DNA from: Paenibacillus glycanilyticus NBRC 16618
GTDB lineage: Bacteria; Bacillota; Bacilli; Paenibacillales; Paenibacillaceae
NCBI RefSeq assembly: GCF_004000805.1
Contig: NZ_BILY01000046.1
Location: 1-54,279, forward strand
Length of the DNA: 54,279 nt
Direction: 5' to 3'
Positions within the stretch are counted from its first letter, which is position 1; every line of letters starts with the position of its first letter. This document shows, piece after piece, positions 42,344-50,954 of the stretch. Both the position numbers and the translations under genes were made by a program. The notes under the pieces are model-generated. The model had not been told where the DNA came from and searched no databases. It was given only the letters and a program-made list of their open reading frames with translations.

Positions 42344-44485
42344 TTACTTGAAGTTCACTGCGCGGTAGATCATAACCGCTGCTTCAGCGCGTGTAGCCGA
42401 TGCATTCGGCGAGAACTTGCCATTGTTGCCAATTACGATGCCATTCTTGGAAGCGAACGCTACGCCAGCTTTCAGGGAAGCGCTAATCGAGCTAGCATCC
42501 TTGAATCCTGCCAGTGCTGCAGTCACGTCAGTTACGTCTTGAGCACCTTTCGTTACTTTTAGTGCGCGAGCAATCATCGTTGCCATCTCTGCACGAGTGA
42601 TTTGCGCGTTAGGGTCGAACTTCGTAGCCGAACGGCCTTGGATAATGCCAAGCTTAGCCGCTGCACCGATGTAAGGTGCGGACCAGTCCGTATCCTTCAC
42701 GTCCGCAAAATCTTCTTTTGCAGAGCTGTTATCAATATCAAGAGCGCGAGTCAGCATTTTCGCGAACTCTGCACGAGTTACGTTATCTTTTGGAGCAAAT
42801 ACGCCGGCTTTCTTGCCTTCGATTGCGCCTTTCGCCGCGATTACTTCAATCGCACGGCCAGCCCACGATTGAACGGACGCGATGTCCGTGAAGCTTACTT
42901 TGTTCTCAACAACTACGTATTGGGAGAACGTATCGCGATGTTCAACAATCAGGTTGCCTTGAACCGTACCGCCTTGGAACACAAGCTTGCCGTCAACGAT
43001 CTTCGCGAGGGACAGAAGCTCTTTGTCCACGCCATCCACGTTACCAAGCGGAATAGCAACCGTAACTGGCTGCGCGAACGAAGTAACCGATTGGCCGCCA
43101 ATCGTCAGACCAAAGCTGTATACATCGGAAGCTGCTTTCAGTTCGCCCGTTGTCGAGGAATCGGCTTTCGATTTGTTGATGTTGAAGTCAATAGCACCGT
43201 TGAACTGTCCGCCAACCGGAAGAACTGCGCTAAGGCCGTTAACCGTCAGGTTGATGCCGCCAAGACCTGCTTTGATTGCTTCTTGGATAACCGCATTGTC
43301 GAGGCCAATCTTCACGTTGTCTTGCGCAACATTGCCCAGGTTAAGGTTCAGAACAGGTGCCGGAACCGTAACGCCTGGAGCCAGTGCTTTCACGTTCTTC
43401 AGGATCTCGCCGATACCCGCGATAGCGGACAATACAGACGAGCTGCTCACTTGCACGGAAGCTTGACCGTTCGATACTTTCACGTCGCTGGACAGATCAA
43501 ATGTCGACAGCTTCGTTACGAGCGCAGTTGCTTTTTGAACCGCTTCTGCAAGGATTGCCGCTTTCTCAGCGTCCGTTGCATTTGCAAGCTTTTTCTTGAT
43601 GTCGTCGATGAGATCCGTAACAGCTTTCGGAATCTCAACCGTACCTGTATCTCCGCCGCCGATAACGCCGCCACCGCCAGGGGAAGTCGTTTCGTTCATT
43701 TTCAGGTAAGCGCCATAGAGAGCTGTAGCTGCTTTAAGAACCACTGTGCTGTCTACTTTTCCTTGAGCGTTTGCTACAACGCTTTTCAGGTCGGCCGTCG
43801 TAATGCCGTAAGCATCAAAGATATCTTGAACAACCAGCTTCTCAGCGGACAAGGCTTCGAGAGCTTGTTGGATGAGAGCATCTCTCTTAACAGGATCAGT
43901 CAGCGCCGCAATAAGCTGTTCAGTAGGCAGGTTTTTCAGAATTCCGGCTAATTTTTCTTGCAGTGTGAAGAAATATTGGGCCACTTCGTCAACGGTCACG
44001 TCATCTACTTGCTGTGGAGTGAAGCCAGCGCCTACAGCCAGTTCAGCCAGAACCGCACGGTATTCATCCGTATTGCGGATTCTTTCCAGTTCAGTCAGGT
44101 TCGGATCGTATGTAATCGAGATTACATCGAGAACGAGATCAGCAACCGCTTGCTTGTCATTCTCATCGAAAGACGCGCCAAGCTTCGTTGTTACTCTGCC
44201 AGTAATCGGGCTTGCAATAGATTTCAGATCGTTCGTGCTCAGTGCTTGAATTGCCGTGCGCAGAGCTTGCACTTCATCCAGGCCACCGGTTGCTACAAGC
44301 GCCGCGCGAAGTTTGTTCGCATAATCTACGATTCCCGTGCTTGGGAATGCCGCTGCTGCGTAAGCCGTATTATTAAACCCCAGCTTTTCTGCCAATCCCT
44401 TGCTGCTGAGCGGAATTCCCGCGAATGCGGTTGCCGCCATGCTTGCTGCGATTGTGGATACGATAATCTTCTTTTTGATCGTCAT
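42344..44485 (-). CDS. Secreted surface protein with three C-terminal SLH domains
   Basis: 713 residues. A signal peptide (about 1-44, ending near AYA-AA) precedes a long helical region rich in Ala, Leu and Asp (about 50-275, with repeated ALxxNDL or ADLK-like helices). A Gly-rich linker (SPGGGGVIGGGDTGT) and a beta-rich region with IPLGNVDGVDKELLSLAKIVDGKLVF follow. Three SLH domains end the protein (about 530-713: SFTDIASVQSWAGRAIEVIAAKGAI, FADVKDTDWSAPYIGAAAKLGII, and FKDASSISASLKAGVAFASKNGIV). SLH domains bind pyruvylated wall polymer, so it should be non-covalently attached to the cell surface. The central function is unknown. GAGGTG precedes the ATG. Confidence 0.9.
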   Translation of the reverse strand: MTIKKKIIVSTIAASMAATAFAGIPLSSKGLAEKLGFNNTAYAAAAFPSTGIVDYANKLRAALVATGGLDEVQALRTAIQALSTNDLKSIASPITGRVTTKLGASFDENDKQAVADLVLDVISITYDPNLTELERIRNTDEYRAVLAELAVGAGFTPQQVDDVTVDEVAQYFFTLQEKLAGILKNLPTEQLIAALTDPVKRDALIQQALEALSAEKLVVQDIFDAYGITTADLKSVVANAQGKVDSTVVLKAATALYGAYLKMNETTSPGGGGVIGGGDTGTVEIPKAVTDLIDDIKKKLANATDAEKAAILAEAVQKATALVTKLSTFDLSSDVKVSNGQASVQVSSSSVLSAIAGIGEILKNVKALAPGVTVPAPVLNLNLGNVAQDNVKIGLDNAVIQEAIKAGLGGINLTVNGLSAVLPVGGQFNGAIDFNINKSKADSSTTGELKAASDVYSFGLTIGGQSVTSFAQPVTVAIPLGNVDGVDKELLSLAKIVDGKLVFQGGTVQGNLIVEHRDTFSQYVVVENKVSFTDIASVQSWAGRAIEVIAAKGAIEGKKAGVFAPKDNVTRAEFAKMLTRALDIDNSSAKEDFADVKDTDWSAPYIGAAAKLGIIQGRSATKFDPNAQITRAEMATMIARALKVTKGAQDVTDVTAALAGFKDASSISASLKAGVAFASKNGIVIGNNGKFSPNASATRAEAAVMIYRAVNFK

Positions 44486-44746
44486 TTCTTACATTCACCT
44501 CGTAGTTTAATAGTGTGACAGTATGTAACTTGTTACTACCTATACCAAATGTTGGTATTTACAGACACTAATAACGTGACAAAGCGACTAGTGCGAGCGC
44601 CAGGCCCTCTAGTTAATTGCCAATTCGTTATCCATTTCTGTTAATCGGATTCCAGTAATGGTCCATTCCGCCATAGGGATCCTTGGGAAATCTGTGCCTA
44701 TCTGTTGCCTATTGTTAAAATGTACCTAGGAAAATACTTGATGCCC
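44486..44746 (-). other. Long 5' leader of the SLH gene, no gene seen
   Basis: About 255 bases lie between the promoter and the SLH gene's ATG. The stretch holds small hairpins (ATACCAA/TTGGTAT near 44545-44563; GTAAC/GTTAC near 44524-44537). The region TACCTAGGAAAATA (44724-44737) also matches an imperfect inverted copy at 44789-44802 across the promoter. No known riboswitch recognised. Long leaders are common for abundant surface-layer mRNAs. Confidence 0.45.
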
Positions 44747-44775
44747 ATTATAGCAGAATAGAACTGGGGAATCAG
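44747..44775 (-). promoter_or_regulatory. Probable sigma-A promoter of the SLH gene
   Basis: Minus strand: CTGATT (44775-44770), 17-base spacer, perfect TATAAT (44752-44747). The -10 is ideal; the -35 is partial. Transcription would start near 44740. Confidence 0.6.
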
Positions 44776-44910
44776 CACTTTCGCAATATTTCCTAGTATT
44801 CGACAAAAAATGATCATATCGACCTAGTTTTACGGGATATTTTCCCAATATGGTAGCGTTTTCAGTCGATATTTAATGCTGGAAATTAAATTTCCTTCTC
44901 CCATTCGACA

Positions 44911-44989
44911 AAATAAAAACCGTGCCATCTGCCGGCAGAGGTCCTATTCTGTCACAAATAAGAGACTCTCGTCGGCCGATAACACGGTT
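44911..44989 (-). terminator. Branched terminator after the polyamine transporter operon
   Basis: Outer stem AACCGTG/CACGGTT (44918-44924 with 44983-44989), followed on the minus strand by TTTATTT. Inside are the short palindromes CTGCCGGCAG and a GAGAGTCTC-like stem. It lies 20 bases past the potD stop codon. Confidence 0.65.
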
Positions 44990-45009
44990 ATGACAATAAA
45001 TGTAAAACT

Positions 45010-46080
45010 TTACTTTCGATGCATCTTAAATTCTAGAAATAATTCGTTATAGTGCACGAGCATTTTTTTGCCGAGATTCTTGTAGACTTCAAGCTTTTCC
45101 GTCAGCTCTTTGCCTGGGTAGAAGCGCTTGTCGCCCGAGATTTCCTCCGGCAAATATTCAAGCGCTTTGGCATTTGGCGTGGAGTAGCCGACATACTCGG
45201 CATTCTGCGCCGCATGCTCCGGATCGAGCATGAAGTTGATGAACTTGTGCGCTCCTTCGATGTTCTTCGCCGTCTTCGGAATGACCATGTTATCGAACCA
45301 CAGGTTCGAGCCTTCCTCCGGCACGACGTAGTCGAGCTTCTCGTTCTCGCTCATGATCTCCGACGCGTCGCCGGACCATACAAGTCCTACCGCCGCCTCT
45401 TCGTTCGCGAGCAACAGCTTGATCTCGTCGCCCACGATCGCCTTCACGTTCGGAGTGAGCGTGCTAAGCTTCGCCTTCGCCGCCTGCAGATGCTCTTCAT
45501 TCGTATCGTTCAGCGAGTAATGAAGGCTGTTCAGCCCCATCCCGATAACCTCGCGAGCACCGTCGAGCAGCAGGATCTGGTTTTTCAGGCTTGGATCCCA
45601 CAGGTCATTCCAGCTATGGAACTTGAGGTCGGTCAGATCGGGATTATAGACAATCCCAACCGTTCCCCAGAAGTAAGGAATCGAGTACTTGTTATCCGGA
45701 TCAAAGCTCAGGTTAAGGAAGCTGGGATCGATGTACTTCAGATTCGGCAGCTTGCTCTTGTCGAGCGGGATGAGAAGATTTTCCTCCTTCATCTTGTCAA
45801 TAGCATATTCCGAAGGGATACTGACGTCGAAGGTCGTGCCTCCCTGCTCGATCTTGGTCATCATCGCTTCGTTCGAATCAAACGTCTGGTAAATGACCTT
45901 GATGCCCGTCTCCTTCTGGAATTCTTCCAGCAGCTCCGGATCGATGTAATCGCCCCAGTTGTAGATCGTCAGCGTATCCTTGCCCGTGTAGCCCGCGCTC
46001 GAATTGAGGTAGGAGGTCAGGTACATCAGCCCGAAGGAAACGACCAGTACGGCGATAAACGTCTGAACTAAAGATTTCAT
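45010..46080 (-). CDS. potD: Polyamine-binding protein, spermidine/putrescine ABC transporter
   Basis: 356 residues. Extracellular substrate receptor of the PotABCD importer. After an N-terminal hydrophobic stretch come TLTIYNWGDYIDPELLEEFQKETGIKVIYQTFDSNEAM, SEYAIDKMKEENLLIPLD, IPYFWGTVGIVYNPDLTD and VGLVWSGDASEIM, all typical of PotD. The receptor of Firmicutes is normally a lipoprotein, yet no lipobox cysteine is present in the first 35 residues. It may stay anchored by its N-terminal helix or be released. It overlaps the potC stop as ATGA; GGAGGG precedes its ATG. Confidence 0.93.
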   Translation of the reverse strand: MKSLVQTFIAVLVVSFGLMYLTSYLNSSAGYTGKDTLTIYNWGDYIDPELLEEFQKETGIKVIYQTFDSNEAMMTKIEQGGTTFDVSIPSEYAIDKMKEENLLIPLDKSKLPNLKYIDPSFLNLSFDPDNKYSIPYFWGTVGIVYNPDLTDLKFHSWNDLWDPSLKNQILLLDGAREVIGMGLNSLHYSLNDTNEEHLQAAKAKLSTLTPNVKAIVGDEIKLLLANEEAAVGLVWSGDASEIMSENEKLDYVVPEEGSNLWFDNMVIPKTAKNIEGAHKFINFMLDPEHAAQNAEYVGYSTPNAKALEYLPEEISGDKRFYPGKELTEKLEVYKNLGKKMLVHYNELFLEFKMHRK

Positions 46081-46880
46081 CCCCGTCCCTCCGATCGCGC
46101 CGAAGTCCGGCTATTCCGCTGATTGATGAAGTAGTAGCCGATAACCAGCAGAATGGTGAACAGGAAGATCAGAGTGGACAACGCATTGATGGAGAGCGCA
46201 ATCCCTTGGCGGGCCCGCGAGTAGATCTCAACCGACAAGGTGGAGAAGCCGTTGCCCGTTACGAAGAAGGTCACCGCGAAGTCGTCCAGCGAATACGTTA
46301 ACGCCATAAAAAATCCGGCAAAGATGCCCGGCTTGATAAACGGAATAATAACGCGCGTCAGCACATGCCAGCTGCTTGCCCCAAGGTCGCGGGCCGCGTC
46401 AATCAGCGTGGAGCTCATTTCCTGCAGCCTCGGCAGGATCATAATAACGACAATCGGCACGCTGAAGGCGATATGCGACAGCAGCACGGACACGAAGCCA
46501 AGCTTAATGCCGATAATGGTAAACATGATTAAGAACGAAGCGCCGATGATGACATCCGGGCTGACGATCAGCACGTTGTTGAGCGACAGCAGCGCGTTCT
46601 TCGGCTGGCGCCTTCTTACATAGTGAATGGCAAGCGCGCCTGCAATGCCGAAAATAACCGAGATGGCCGACGACAGCAGCGCGATCACAAACGTGTTCAG
46701 TACGATAATGAGCAGCCGCGTATCCGCGAAGACTTCCTGGTACCACTCTAGCGTAAAGCCTTCGAAGTTGCGCATCGCTCCGCCGCTGTTGAACGAATAG
46801 AAAATCAGAAAGAAGATCGGTGCGTACAGGATGATAAATACGGCGATCAGATACACATTAGACAGCTTTGCGGTTTTCAT
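46077..46880 (-). CDS. potC: Polyamine ABC transporter permease PotC
   Basis: 267 residues with six helices. The permease loop that contacts the ATPase is seen as LIDAARDLGASSWHVLTRVIIPFIKPGIFAG (EAA motif). Its N-terminus has NVYLIAVFIILYAPIFFLIFYSFNSGGAMRNFEGFTLEWYQEVFAD, standard for PotC. It pairs with PotB to form the channel for spermidine or putrescine. The start overlaps the potB end by 23 bases, and GAGAGGG lies 7 bases before its ATG, so it is translationally coupled. Confidence 0.94.
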   Translation of the reverse strand: MKTAKLSNVYLIAVFIILYAPIFFLIFYSFNSGGAMRNFEGFTLEWYQEVFADTRLLIIVLNTFVIALLSSAISVIFGIAGALAIHYVRRRQPKNALLSLNNVLIVSPDVIIGASFLIMFTIIGIKLGFVSVLLSHIAFSVPIVVIMILPRLQEMSSTLIDAARDLGASSWHVLTRVIIPFIKPGIFAGFFMALTYSLDDFAVTFFVTGNGFSTLSVEIYSRARQGIALSINALSTLIFLFTILLVIGYYFINQRNSRTSARSEGRG

Positions 46881-47682
46881 TCTGCAGCCCTCTCTTTCTG
46901 CTGCCCGTTAACAGCATAATAATCGCCATCGCGATAATGAGGAACACCGCGATCGTAGCGCCCATGCCCCAGTCCTGAGTGACCAGAAAATGCTGCTCAA
47001 TCGCCGTACCGAGCGTAATTACCCGGTTGCCCGCGATAAGCCGCGTAATCATAAAGAGCGACAGCGCGGGGATAAAGACCGCCTGGCAGCCGGACTTCAC
47101 GCCATTCAGCGTCAGCGGGAAGATTACCCGGCGGAACGCCGTCCAAGGCGATGCCCCAAGATCCCGTGCCGCGAACACCAGCGAAGGATTCATCTCCTCC
47201 AGCGAATTGAAGATCGGCAGGATCATAAACGGGATAAAAATATAGACCGATACAAAGATAAAGCTGAAATCGGTAAACAAAATTTGCTGCGTACCGATGC
47301 CAATAAATTTGAGCAAGCCGTTAACCGCGCCGTATGTGCCGAAGAGGCCAAGGAAAGCATAAGCCTTGAGCAGCAGGTTAATCCAGCTTGGCAGGATAAT
47401 GAGCAGCAGCCATAGCTGCTTATGCTTGGTTCGCGTCAGCAAGTAAGCAGCCGGATAGGCAACCAATAGCGAGAACGCGGTAATCAGAAAAGCGTACCAG
47501 AACGAGCTGAGCGTCATCTTCATATAGACCGGCGTGAAAAACTTCTCGTAATTGCCGAACGTGAAGTTCCCCTCTACGTCGAAGAAGGAATAGTAGACGA
47601 CCAGCACGATTGGCGTAATAACGAATAGCGCGATCCACAGGAGATACGGAATGAGATAGAAATTACGCGTATTAGTTCTCAT
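46858..47682 (-). CDS. potB: Polyamine ABC transporter permease PotB
   Basis: About 274 residues with six helices, beginning MRTNTRNFYLIPYLLWIALFVITPIVLVVYYSF. The ATPase-contact loop reads VFAARDLGASPWTAFRRVIFPLTLNGVKSGC. The longest open frame starts 29 codons earlier, inside potA, but GAGGG lies 6 bases before ATG 47682, the conserved beginning. It overlaps the end of potA by 11 bases. Second gene of the potABCD operon; the four genes are in the same order as in E. coli. Confidence 0.93.
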   Translation of the reverse strand: MRTNTRNFYLIPYLLWIALFVITPIVLVVYYSFFDVEGNFTFGNYEKFFTPVYMKMTLSSFWYAFLITAFSLLVAYPAAYLLTRTKHKQLWLLLIILPSWINLLLKAYAFLGLFGTYGAVNGLLKFIGIGTQQILFTDFSFIFVSVYIFIPFMILPIFNSLEEMNPSLVFAARDLGASPWTAFRRVIFPLTLNGVKSGCQAVFIPALSLFMITRLIAGNRVITLGTAIEQHFLVTQDWGMGATIAVFLIIAMAIIMLLTGSRKRGLQNENRKAV

Positions 47683-48778
47683 CTTGACCCTCGCTGTACG
47701 CGTCCAGACGCTTATCGAATTCTTCCTCCGTCTCGCCGAAGCGCATGACGTGAATCGCTTCCGGATCAAAGTACAGGCCGATTTGCTCGCCTACGGCTGC
47801 TTTTTTCGTAGAGTGGACAAGCCATTCGTTACCCGCTTCATCGTAGCAGGAGATCTCGTAGTGAACGCCGCGGAACAGCTGGGAGTCGACGCGCACCTGC
47901 AGCTTGCCTTGCTCGGTTGTCGTAATTTCGAGGTCCTCCGGACGGATGACGATCTCCACAGGCTCGTTCGGATTCAGACCTTGGTCGACGCATTCGAACG
48001 TACGGCCCGCGAACTCGACTTCGAAGTCCTGCTTCATGCGGCCGGCTACAATGTTCGATTCCCCGATAAAATCAGCCACAAACCGGTTAATCGGCTCATC
48101 GTAAATATCGTTCGGCGTGCCGGATTGCTCGATTTTGCCCTGGTTCAGGACAAAAATCTCGTCGGACATCGCAAGCGCTTCTTCCTGGTCATGCGTAACG
48201 AATATAAACGTAATGCCCAGACGCCGCTGCAGCTCGCGAAGCTCGTATTGCATCTCGGTGCGGAGCTTCAGGTCCAGCGCGGAGAGAGGCTCGTCCAGCA
48301 GGATAACCTCCGGCTCGTTCACGATCGCGCGGGCAATCGCGACGCGCTGGCGCTGGCCGCCGGACATTTCGCTGATATTGCGCGTCTCGTAGCCTTCCAG
48401 GTTGACGAAGCGGAGCGCTTCTTTTACCTTGGCCGTGATCGCCGCGTTCTTCAGCTTCTTGATGCGAAGGCCAAAGGCGACATTTTCGAACACATTAAGA
48501 TGAGGGAACAACGCGTAGTCCTGGAATACGGTGTTCACTTGGCGCTCGTTCGGCGGGATCCGGTTAATAACCGTGCCGTTGAAGTAAATCTGACCCTTGG
48601 ACGGTTCGATGAACCCGGCGATCAGCCGAAGGATCGTTGTTTTGCCGCAGCCCGACGGGCCAAGCAGCGTATAGAACTTGCCTCTTTCAATCTCGAAGCT
48701 GACTTCGCTTAAGACGGTCGTCTGATCGTCGTATTGCTTCGTAACTTGCTCGAATCGGATGATCGTTTGATCCGACAT
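47672..48778 (-). CDS. potA: Polyamine ABC transporter ATPase PotA
   Basis: 368 residues. Walker A GPSGCGKTT, Q-loop VFQDYALFPHL, signature MSGGQRQR, Walker B VILLDEPLSALD and switch THDQEEA are intact. The C-terminal ~120 residues are a TOBE regulatory domain (EIVIRPEDLEI, QLFRGVHYEI). It powers uptake of polyamines in complex with PotB and PotC, at the inner face of the membrane. AGGAG lies about 10 bases before the ATG. First gene of the operon, with promoter in the 190 bases shared with the divergent brxC. Confidence 0.95.
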   Translation of the reverse strand: MSDQTIIRFEQVTKQYDDQTTVLSEVSFEIERGKFYTLLGPSGCGKTTILRLIAGFIEPSKGQIYFNGTVINRIPPNERQVNTVFQDYALFPHLNVFENVAFGLRIKKLKNAAITAKVKEALRFVNLEGYETRNISEMSGGQRQRVAIARAIVNEPEVILLDEPLSALDLKLRTEMQYELRELQRRLGITFIFVTHDQEEALAMSDEIFVLNQGKIEQSGTPNDIYDEPINRFVADFIGESNIVAGRMKQDFEVEFAGRTFECVDQGLNPNEPVEIVIRPEDLEITTTEQGKLQVRVDSQLFRGVHYEISCYDEAGNEWLVHSTKKAAVGEQIGLYFDPEAIHVMRFGETEEEFDKRLDAYSEGQDEN

Positions 48779-48882
48779 GATAGCTGCACTCCTTCATACC
48801 CGGAGGTAAACATAGTTAATGGTTTAGGTTCCTAACGATTGCTTTCAGCATTTGATTATACATGATGGTTGCGTGTACGCGC

Positions 48883-48911
48883 ATGACTTTTTGCTTATCC
48901 GGGGGTATAAT
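48883..48911 (+). promoter_or_regulatory. Sigma-A promoter of brxC
   Basis: ATGACT (48883-48888), 17-base spacer, perfect TATAAT (48906-48911). It would start transcription about 50 bases before the brxC ribosome site. It lies between the divergent potA and brxC genes. Confidence 0.65.
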
Positions 48912-48967
48912 ACAGAAATAAGTATCTATCAAAAACCTATTTACAATAAAAAGGAGTGTATAATCCT

Positions 48968-49309
48968 ATGGTACAGTACCGTGAGATTGATTCTATGGAA
49001 GGCTGGAACGAGACGTTCGAGGCTTCGAGCGACCGTCCAACCGTTATTTTCAAACACAGCACAACTTGCCCGGTAAGCGCGAATGCGTACCGCGAGTTCA
49101 ATGAATATTTGAACGGCAGCCCGCGCGAAGATGCTGATTATGTACTTGTTAAAGTGATCGAGTCCCGCCCCGTATCGCTCCAAATCGCGGAAGACACATC
49201 GGTGAAGCACGAATCGCCGCAAATCATCTTCCTCGAGAAAAAAGCGAAAGTATGGTCCGCGTCCCACTGGTCCATCACGAAAGAGCATATTACGGCAGTA
49301 TTGGACTAA
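48968..49309 (+). CDS. brxC: Bacilliredoxin BrxC (YtxJ) monothiol protein
   Basis: 113 residues. A thioredoxin-fold protein whose active site is FKHSTTCPVSANAYREF, with the Cys-Pro-x-Ser motif of the YtxJ family. The family takes bacillithiol off oxidised proteins and works with BrxB and YpdA. The block VLVKVIESRPVSLQIAEDTSVKHESPQIIFLEKKAKVWSASHWSIT is diagnostic (cis-Pro in SPQ). The frame starts at GTG 48956, but AAGGAG lies before ATG 48968 at 11 bases. Its presence implies bacillithiol production in the host. It has its own promoter and terminator, and is divergent from potA. Confidence 0.93.
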   Translation: MVQYREIDSMEGWNETFEASSDRPTVIFKHSTTCPVSANAYREFNEYLNGSPREDADYVLVKVIESRPVSLQIAEDTSVKHESPQIIFLEKKAKVWSASHWSITKEHITAVLD

Positions 49310-49331
49310 GCTTCGTTATAAGTGCTAGCGT

Positions 49332-49380
49332 GCAGCAGTGTTGATTCCCCTCTTTGAGGGGAGTCGCACTGCTGCTTTTT
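49332..49380 (+). terminator. Terminator of brxC
   Basis: Stem GCAGCAGTG/CACTGCTGC (49332-49340 with 49367-49375) with an inner CCCCT/AGGGG stem, followed by TTTTT. It lies 22 bases after the stop codon. Confidence 0.85.
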
Positions 49381-49395
49381 ATTAGGTTGGCTATA

Positions 49396-50150
49396 ATTGC
49401 CTGGTTCTAATCAATACCCGCTTCATTTGGCGGGAAAACGGACAGCTTCGGTCACCTATTCGGGCCGGCCATACGGCTATCTGACTCCGTTGCACGAAAT
49501 ACATCGTAAAGCGGGTCACCACCAAGTAGCTCATTCGTTTAGTGCTGCTATACGCATACGTTGCACGAAATGCATCATAAAGTCGCATTGTAGCCCAGTA
49601 ACACGGTATATCCTGCATAGAATACAGGATATTAAATGAAAACGGCCACGATAAGTGTAAATTCGGGCTATATGCTGCATTCTGTGCAGGATAACTCGCC
49701 CAGCATGCCCGAAATAGGCCTATATGCTGCATTTCGGGCAGTATATCCTACGATGCCAGCCATTAGGGGAAAGTGAGTACCTCCATCATCCTTATGCGTT
49801 GCACAATGTGCCATCATGCGGCCGTCTCCAAGTAGCTAGTTAGTTTTAGTGCCACCGCCACCATCCGCCTACGTTGCACGATGTGCAATATATGGCGGGT
49901 ACGCTCCAAGTAACTAGTTAATGGAGTACGGCCTCCTTCCACTTACGTTGCACGAAATACAACATAAAGGCGCATCGCAGCCCAGTAACCCAGTATATCC
50001 TGCATAGAATGCAGGATATTGAATTAAAATGGCCACGATAAGTGTAAATTCGGACTATATGCTGCATTCTGTGCAGGATAACTCGCCCACCATGCCCGAA
50101 ATAGGCCTATATGCTGCATTTCGGGCAGTATATATCCTGAAAGCATAGGA
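49396..50150. repeat. Palindromic repeat region, two copies of a ~195-bp unit
   Basis: No gene. The block 49558-49752 recurs at 49945-50137 (offset 387 bases). It contains GCCCAGTAAC, ATATCCTGCAT-AGA-ATGCAGGATAT, GCCACGATAAGTGTAAATTCGG, CTATATGCTGCATTCTGTGCAGGATAAC and TATATGCTGCATTTCGGGCAGTATAT. Each copy carries several hairpins of the TGCA-n5-TGCA family. The remaining stretches (49800-49940) hold looser versions, including TACGTTGCACGAAATACA. Confidence 0.88.
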
Positions 50151-50155
50151 TAATA

Positions 50156-50185
50156 CTGTTTTTACCAAAAAAGGTATGCTACACT
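50156..50185 (+). promoter_or_regulatory. Possible promoter of the nuclease-like gene
   Basis: CTGTTT (50156-50161), 18-base spacer, TACACT (50180-50185) preceded by TGC, i.e. an extended -10. It is followed 12 bases later by the hairpin and T-run. Confidence 0.45.
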
Positions 50186-50196
50186 AACCTCAGACG

Positions 50197-50243
50197 AAGA
50201 ACGTCCCAAGCCATTATTGGCAGCATTGGGACGTTCTTTTTTT
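50197..50243 (+). terminator. Strong intrinsic terminator in the leader of the nuclease-like gene
   Basis: A perfect 13-bp stem, AAGAACGTCCCAA with its complement (50197-50209 with 50226-50238), has an inner GCC/GGC stem and is followed by TTTTTTT. It lies between the promoter and the ribosome site GGGGAGG (50251-50257), so it may end a short RNA of about 50-60 bases or act as an attenuator. Confidence 0.85.
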
Positions 50244-50269
50244 ATTTTTAGGGGAGGTTGGTTGGTGCT

Positions 50270-50953
50270 ATGACGTTTAACGATGACTATGAGGAGGCAC
50301 ATCGGCGGTTTATTGAGACTCATATGGAAGGAAGAACGGGAGAGCGTAAGGGGAGACTCTCCAGAGGGCATAACTTCGCCGAGAAGCTGTTCCTGCAGAA
50401 CGTGTGGTGGCCGCTATTCGGCAGCTTCGAGCATTTGCATCCCGAATATGAGGTCTATGATTGGAATCGCAAATCGCAATTCATAGACTTCGCTTATTTA
50501 CCCCCACAAGGCATGTTTGCCATCGAGTGCGACGGCTTCCAAAGCCATGTAAAAGATATGGACCGTGAGAAATTCAGCTACTCCTTAAATCGAGATACAT
50601 TCCTCACAGGGATGGGTTGGAAGATGATTCACTTCTCCTTCGACGATGTGCAGAACCGTCCCGAGATATGCATTATGCTGCTGAAGCATGTTCTCGGCAC
50701 GCAGATGATTCGAGGCAGGCATAACGCCGGGAACCTATTCATCCCATCTGTTGAGAGAGACATTCTTCGGCTAGCTTTTCACACGGGAGGACGTGTCGGT
50801 CCCAAGGATTTATCCGATCATTTCCGAATCAGCTTCCGCACCGCGCGTAAAAGACTTCAGTCGCTATCTGCAAAAGGAATGCTAAAGCCCATTGAGCGTG
50901 GAGTCCAGATTCGATATTATGAGCTGAACGACCGTGCTATTGAGCATCTGTAA
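50270..50953 (+). CDS. Nuclease-like (DUF559/Vsr-type fold) protein with C-terminal winged helix
   Basis: About 227 residues. Residues about 35-140 match the restriction-endonuclease-like fold of the DUF559/Vsr group: SQFIDFAYLPPQGMFAIECDGFQSHVKDMDREKF, then LNRDTFLTGMGWKMIHFSFDDVQ. The Asp in FIDFAY, Glu and Asp in IECDG, and His in SH are candidate active-site residues. Residues about 160-227 form a winged helix (DILRLAFHTGGRVGPKDLSDHFRISFRTARKRLQSLSAKGMLK), which should bind DNA. The start is ATG 50270, 12 bases after GGGGAGG; an in-frame TTG at 50258 abuts it. The gene is flanked on both sides by dense palindromic repeats. The fold assignment is by eye and activity is unproven. Confidence 0.7.
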   Translation: MTFNDDYEEAHRRFIETHMEGRTGERKGRLSRGHNFAEKLFLQNVWWPLFGSFEHLHPEYEVYDWNRKSQFIDFAYLPPQGMFAIECDGFQSHVKDMDREKFSYSLNRDTFLTGMGWKMIHFSFDDVQNRPEICIMLLKHVLGTQMIRGRHNAGNLFIPSVERDILRLAFHTGGRVGPKDLSDHFRISFRTARKRLQSLSAKGMLKPIERGVQIRYYELNDRAIEHL

Positions 50954-50954
50954 C

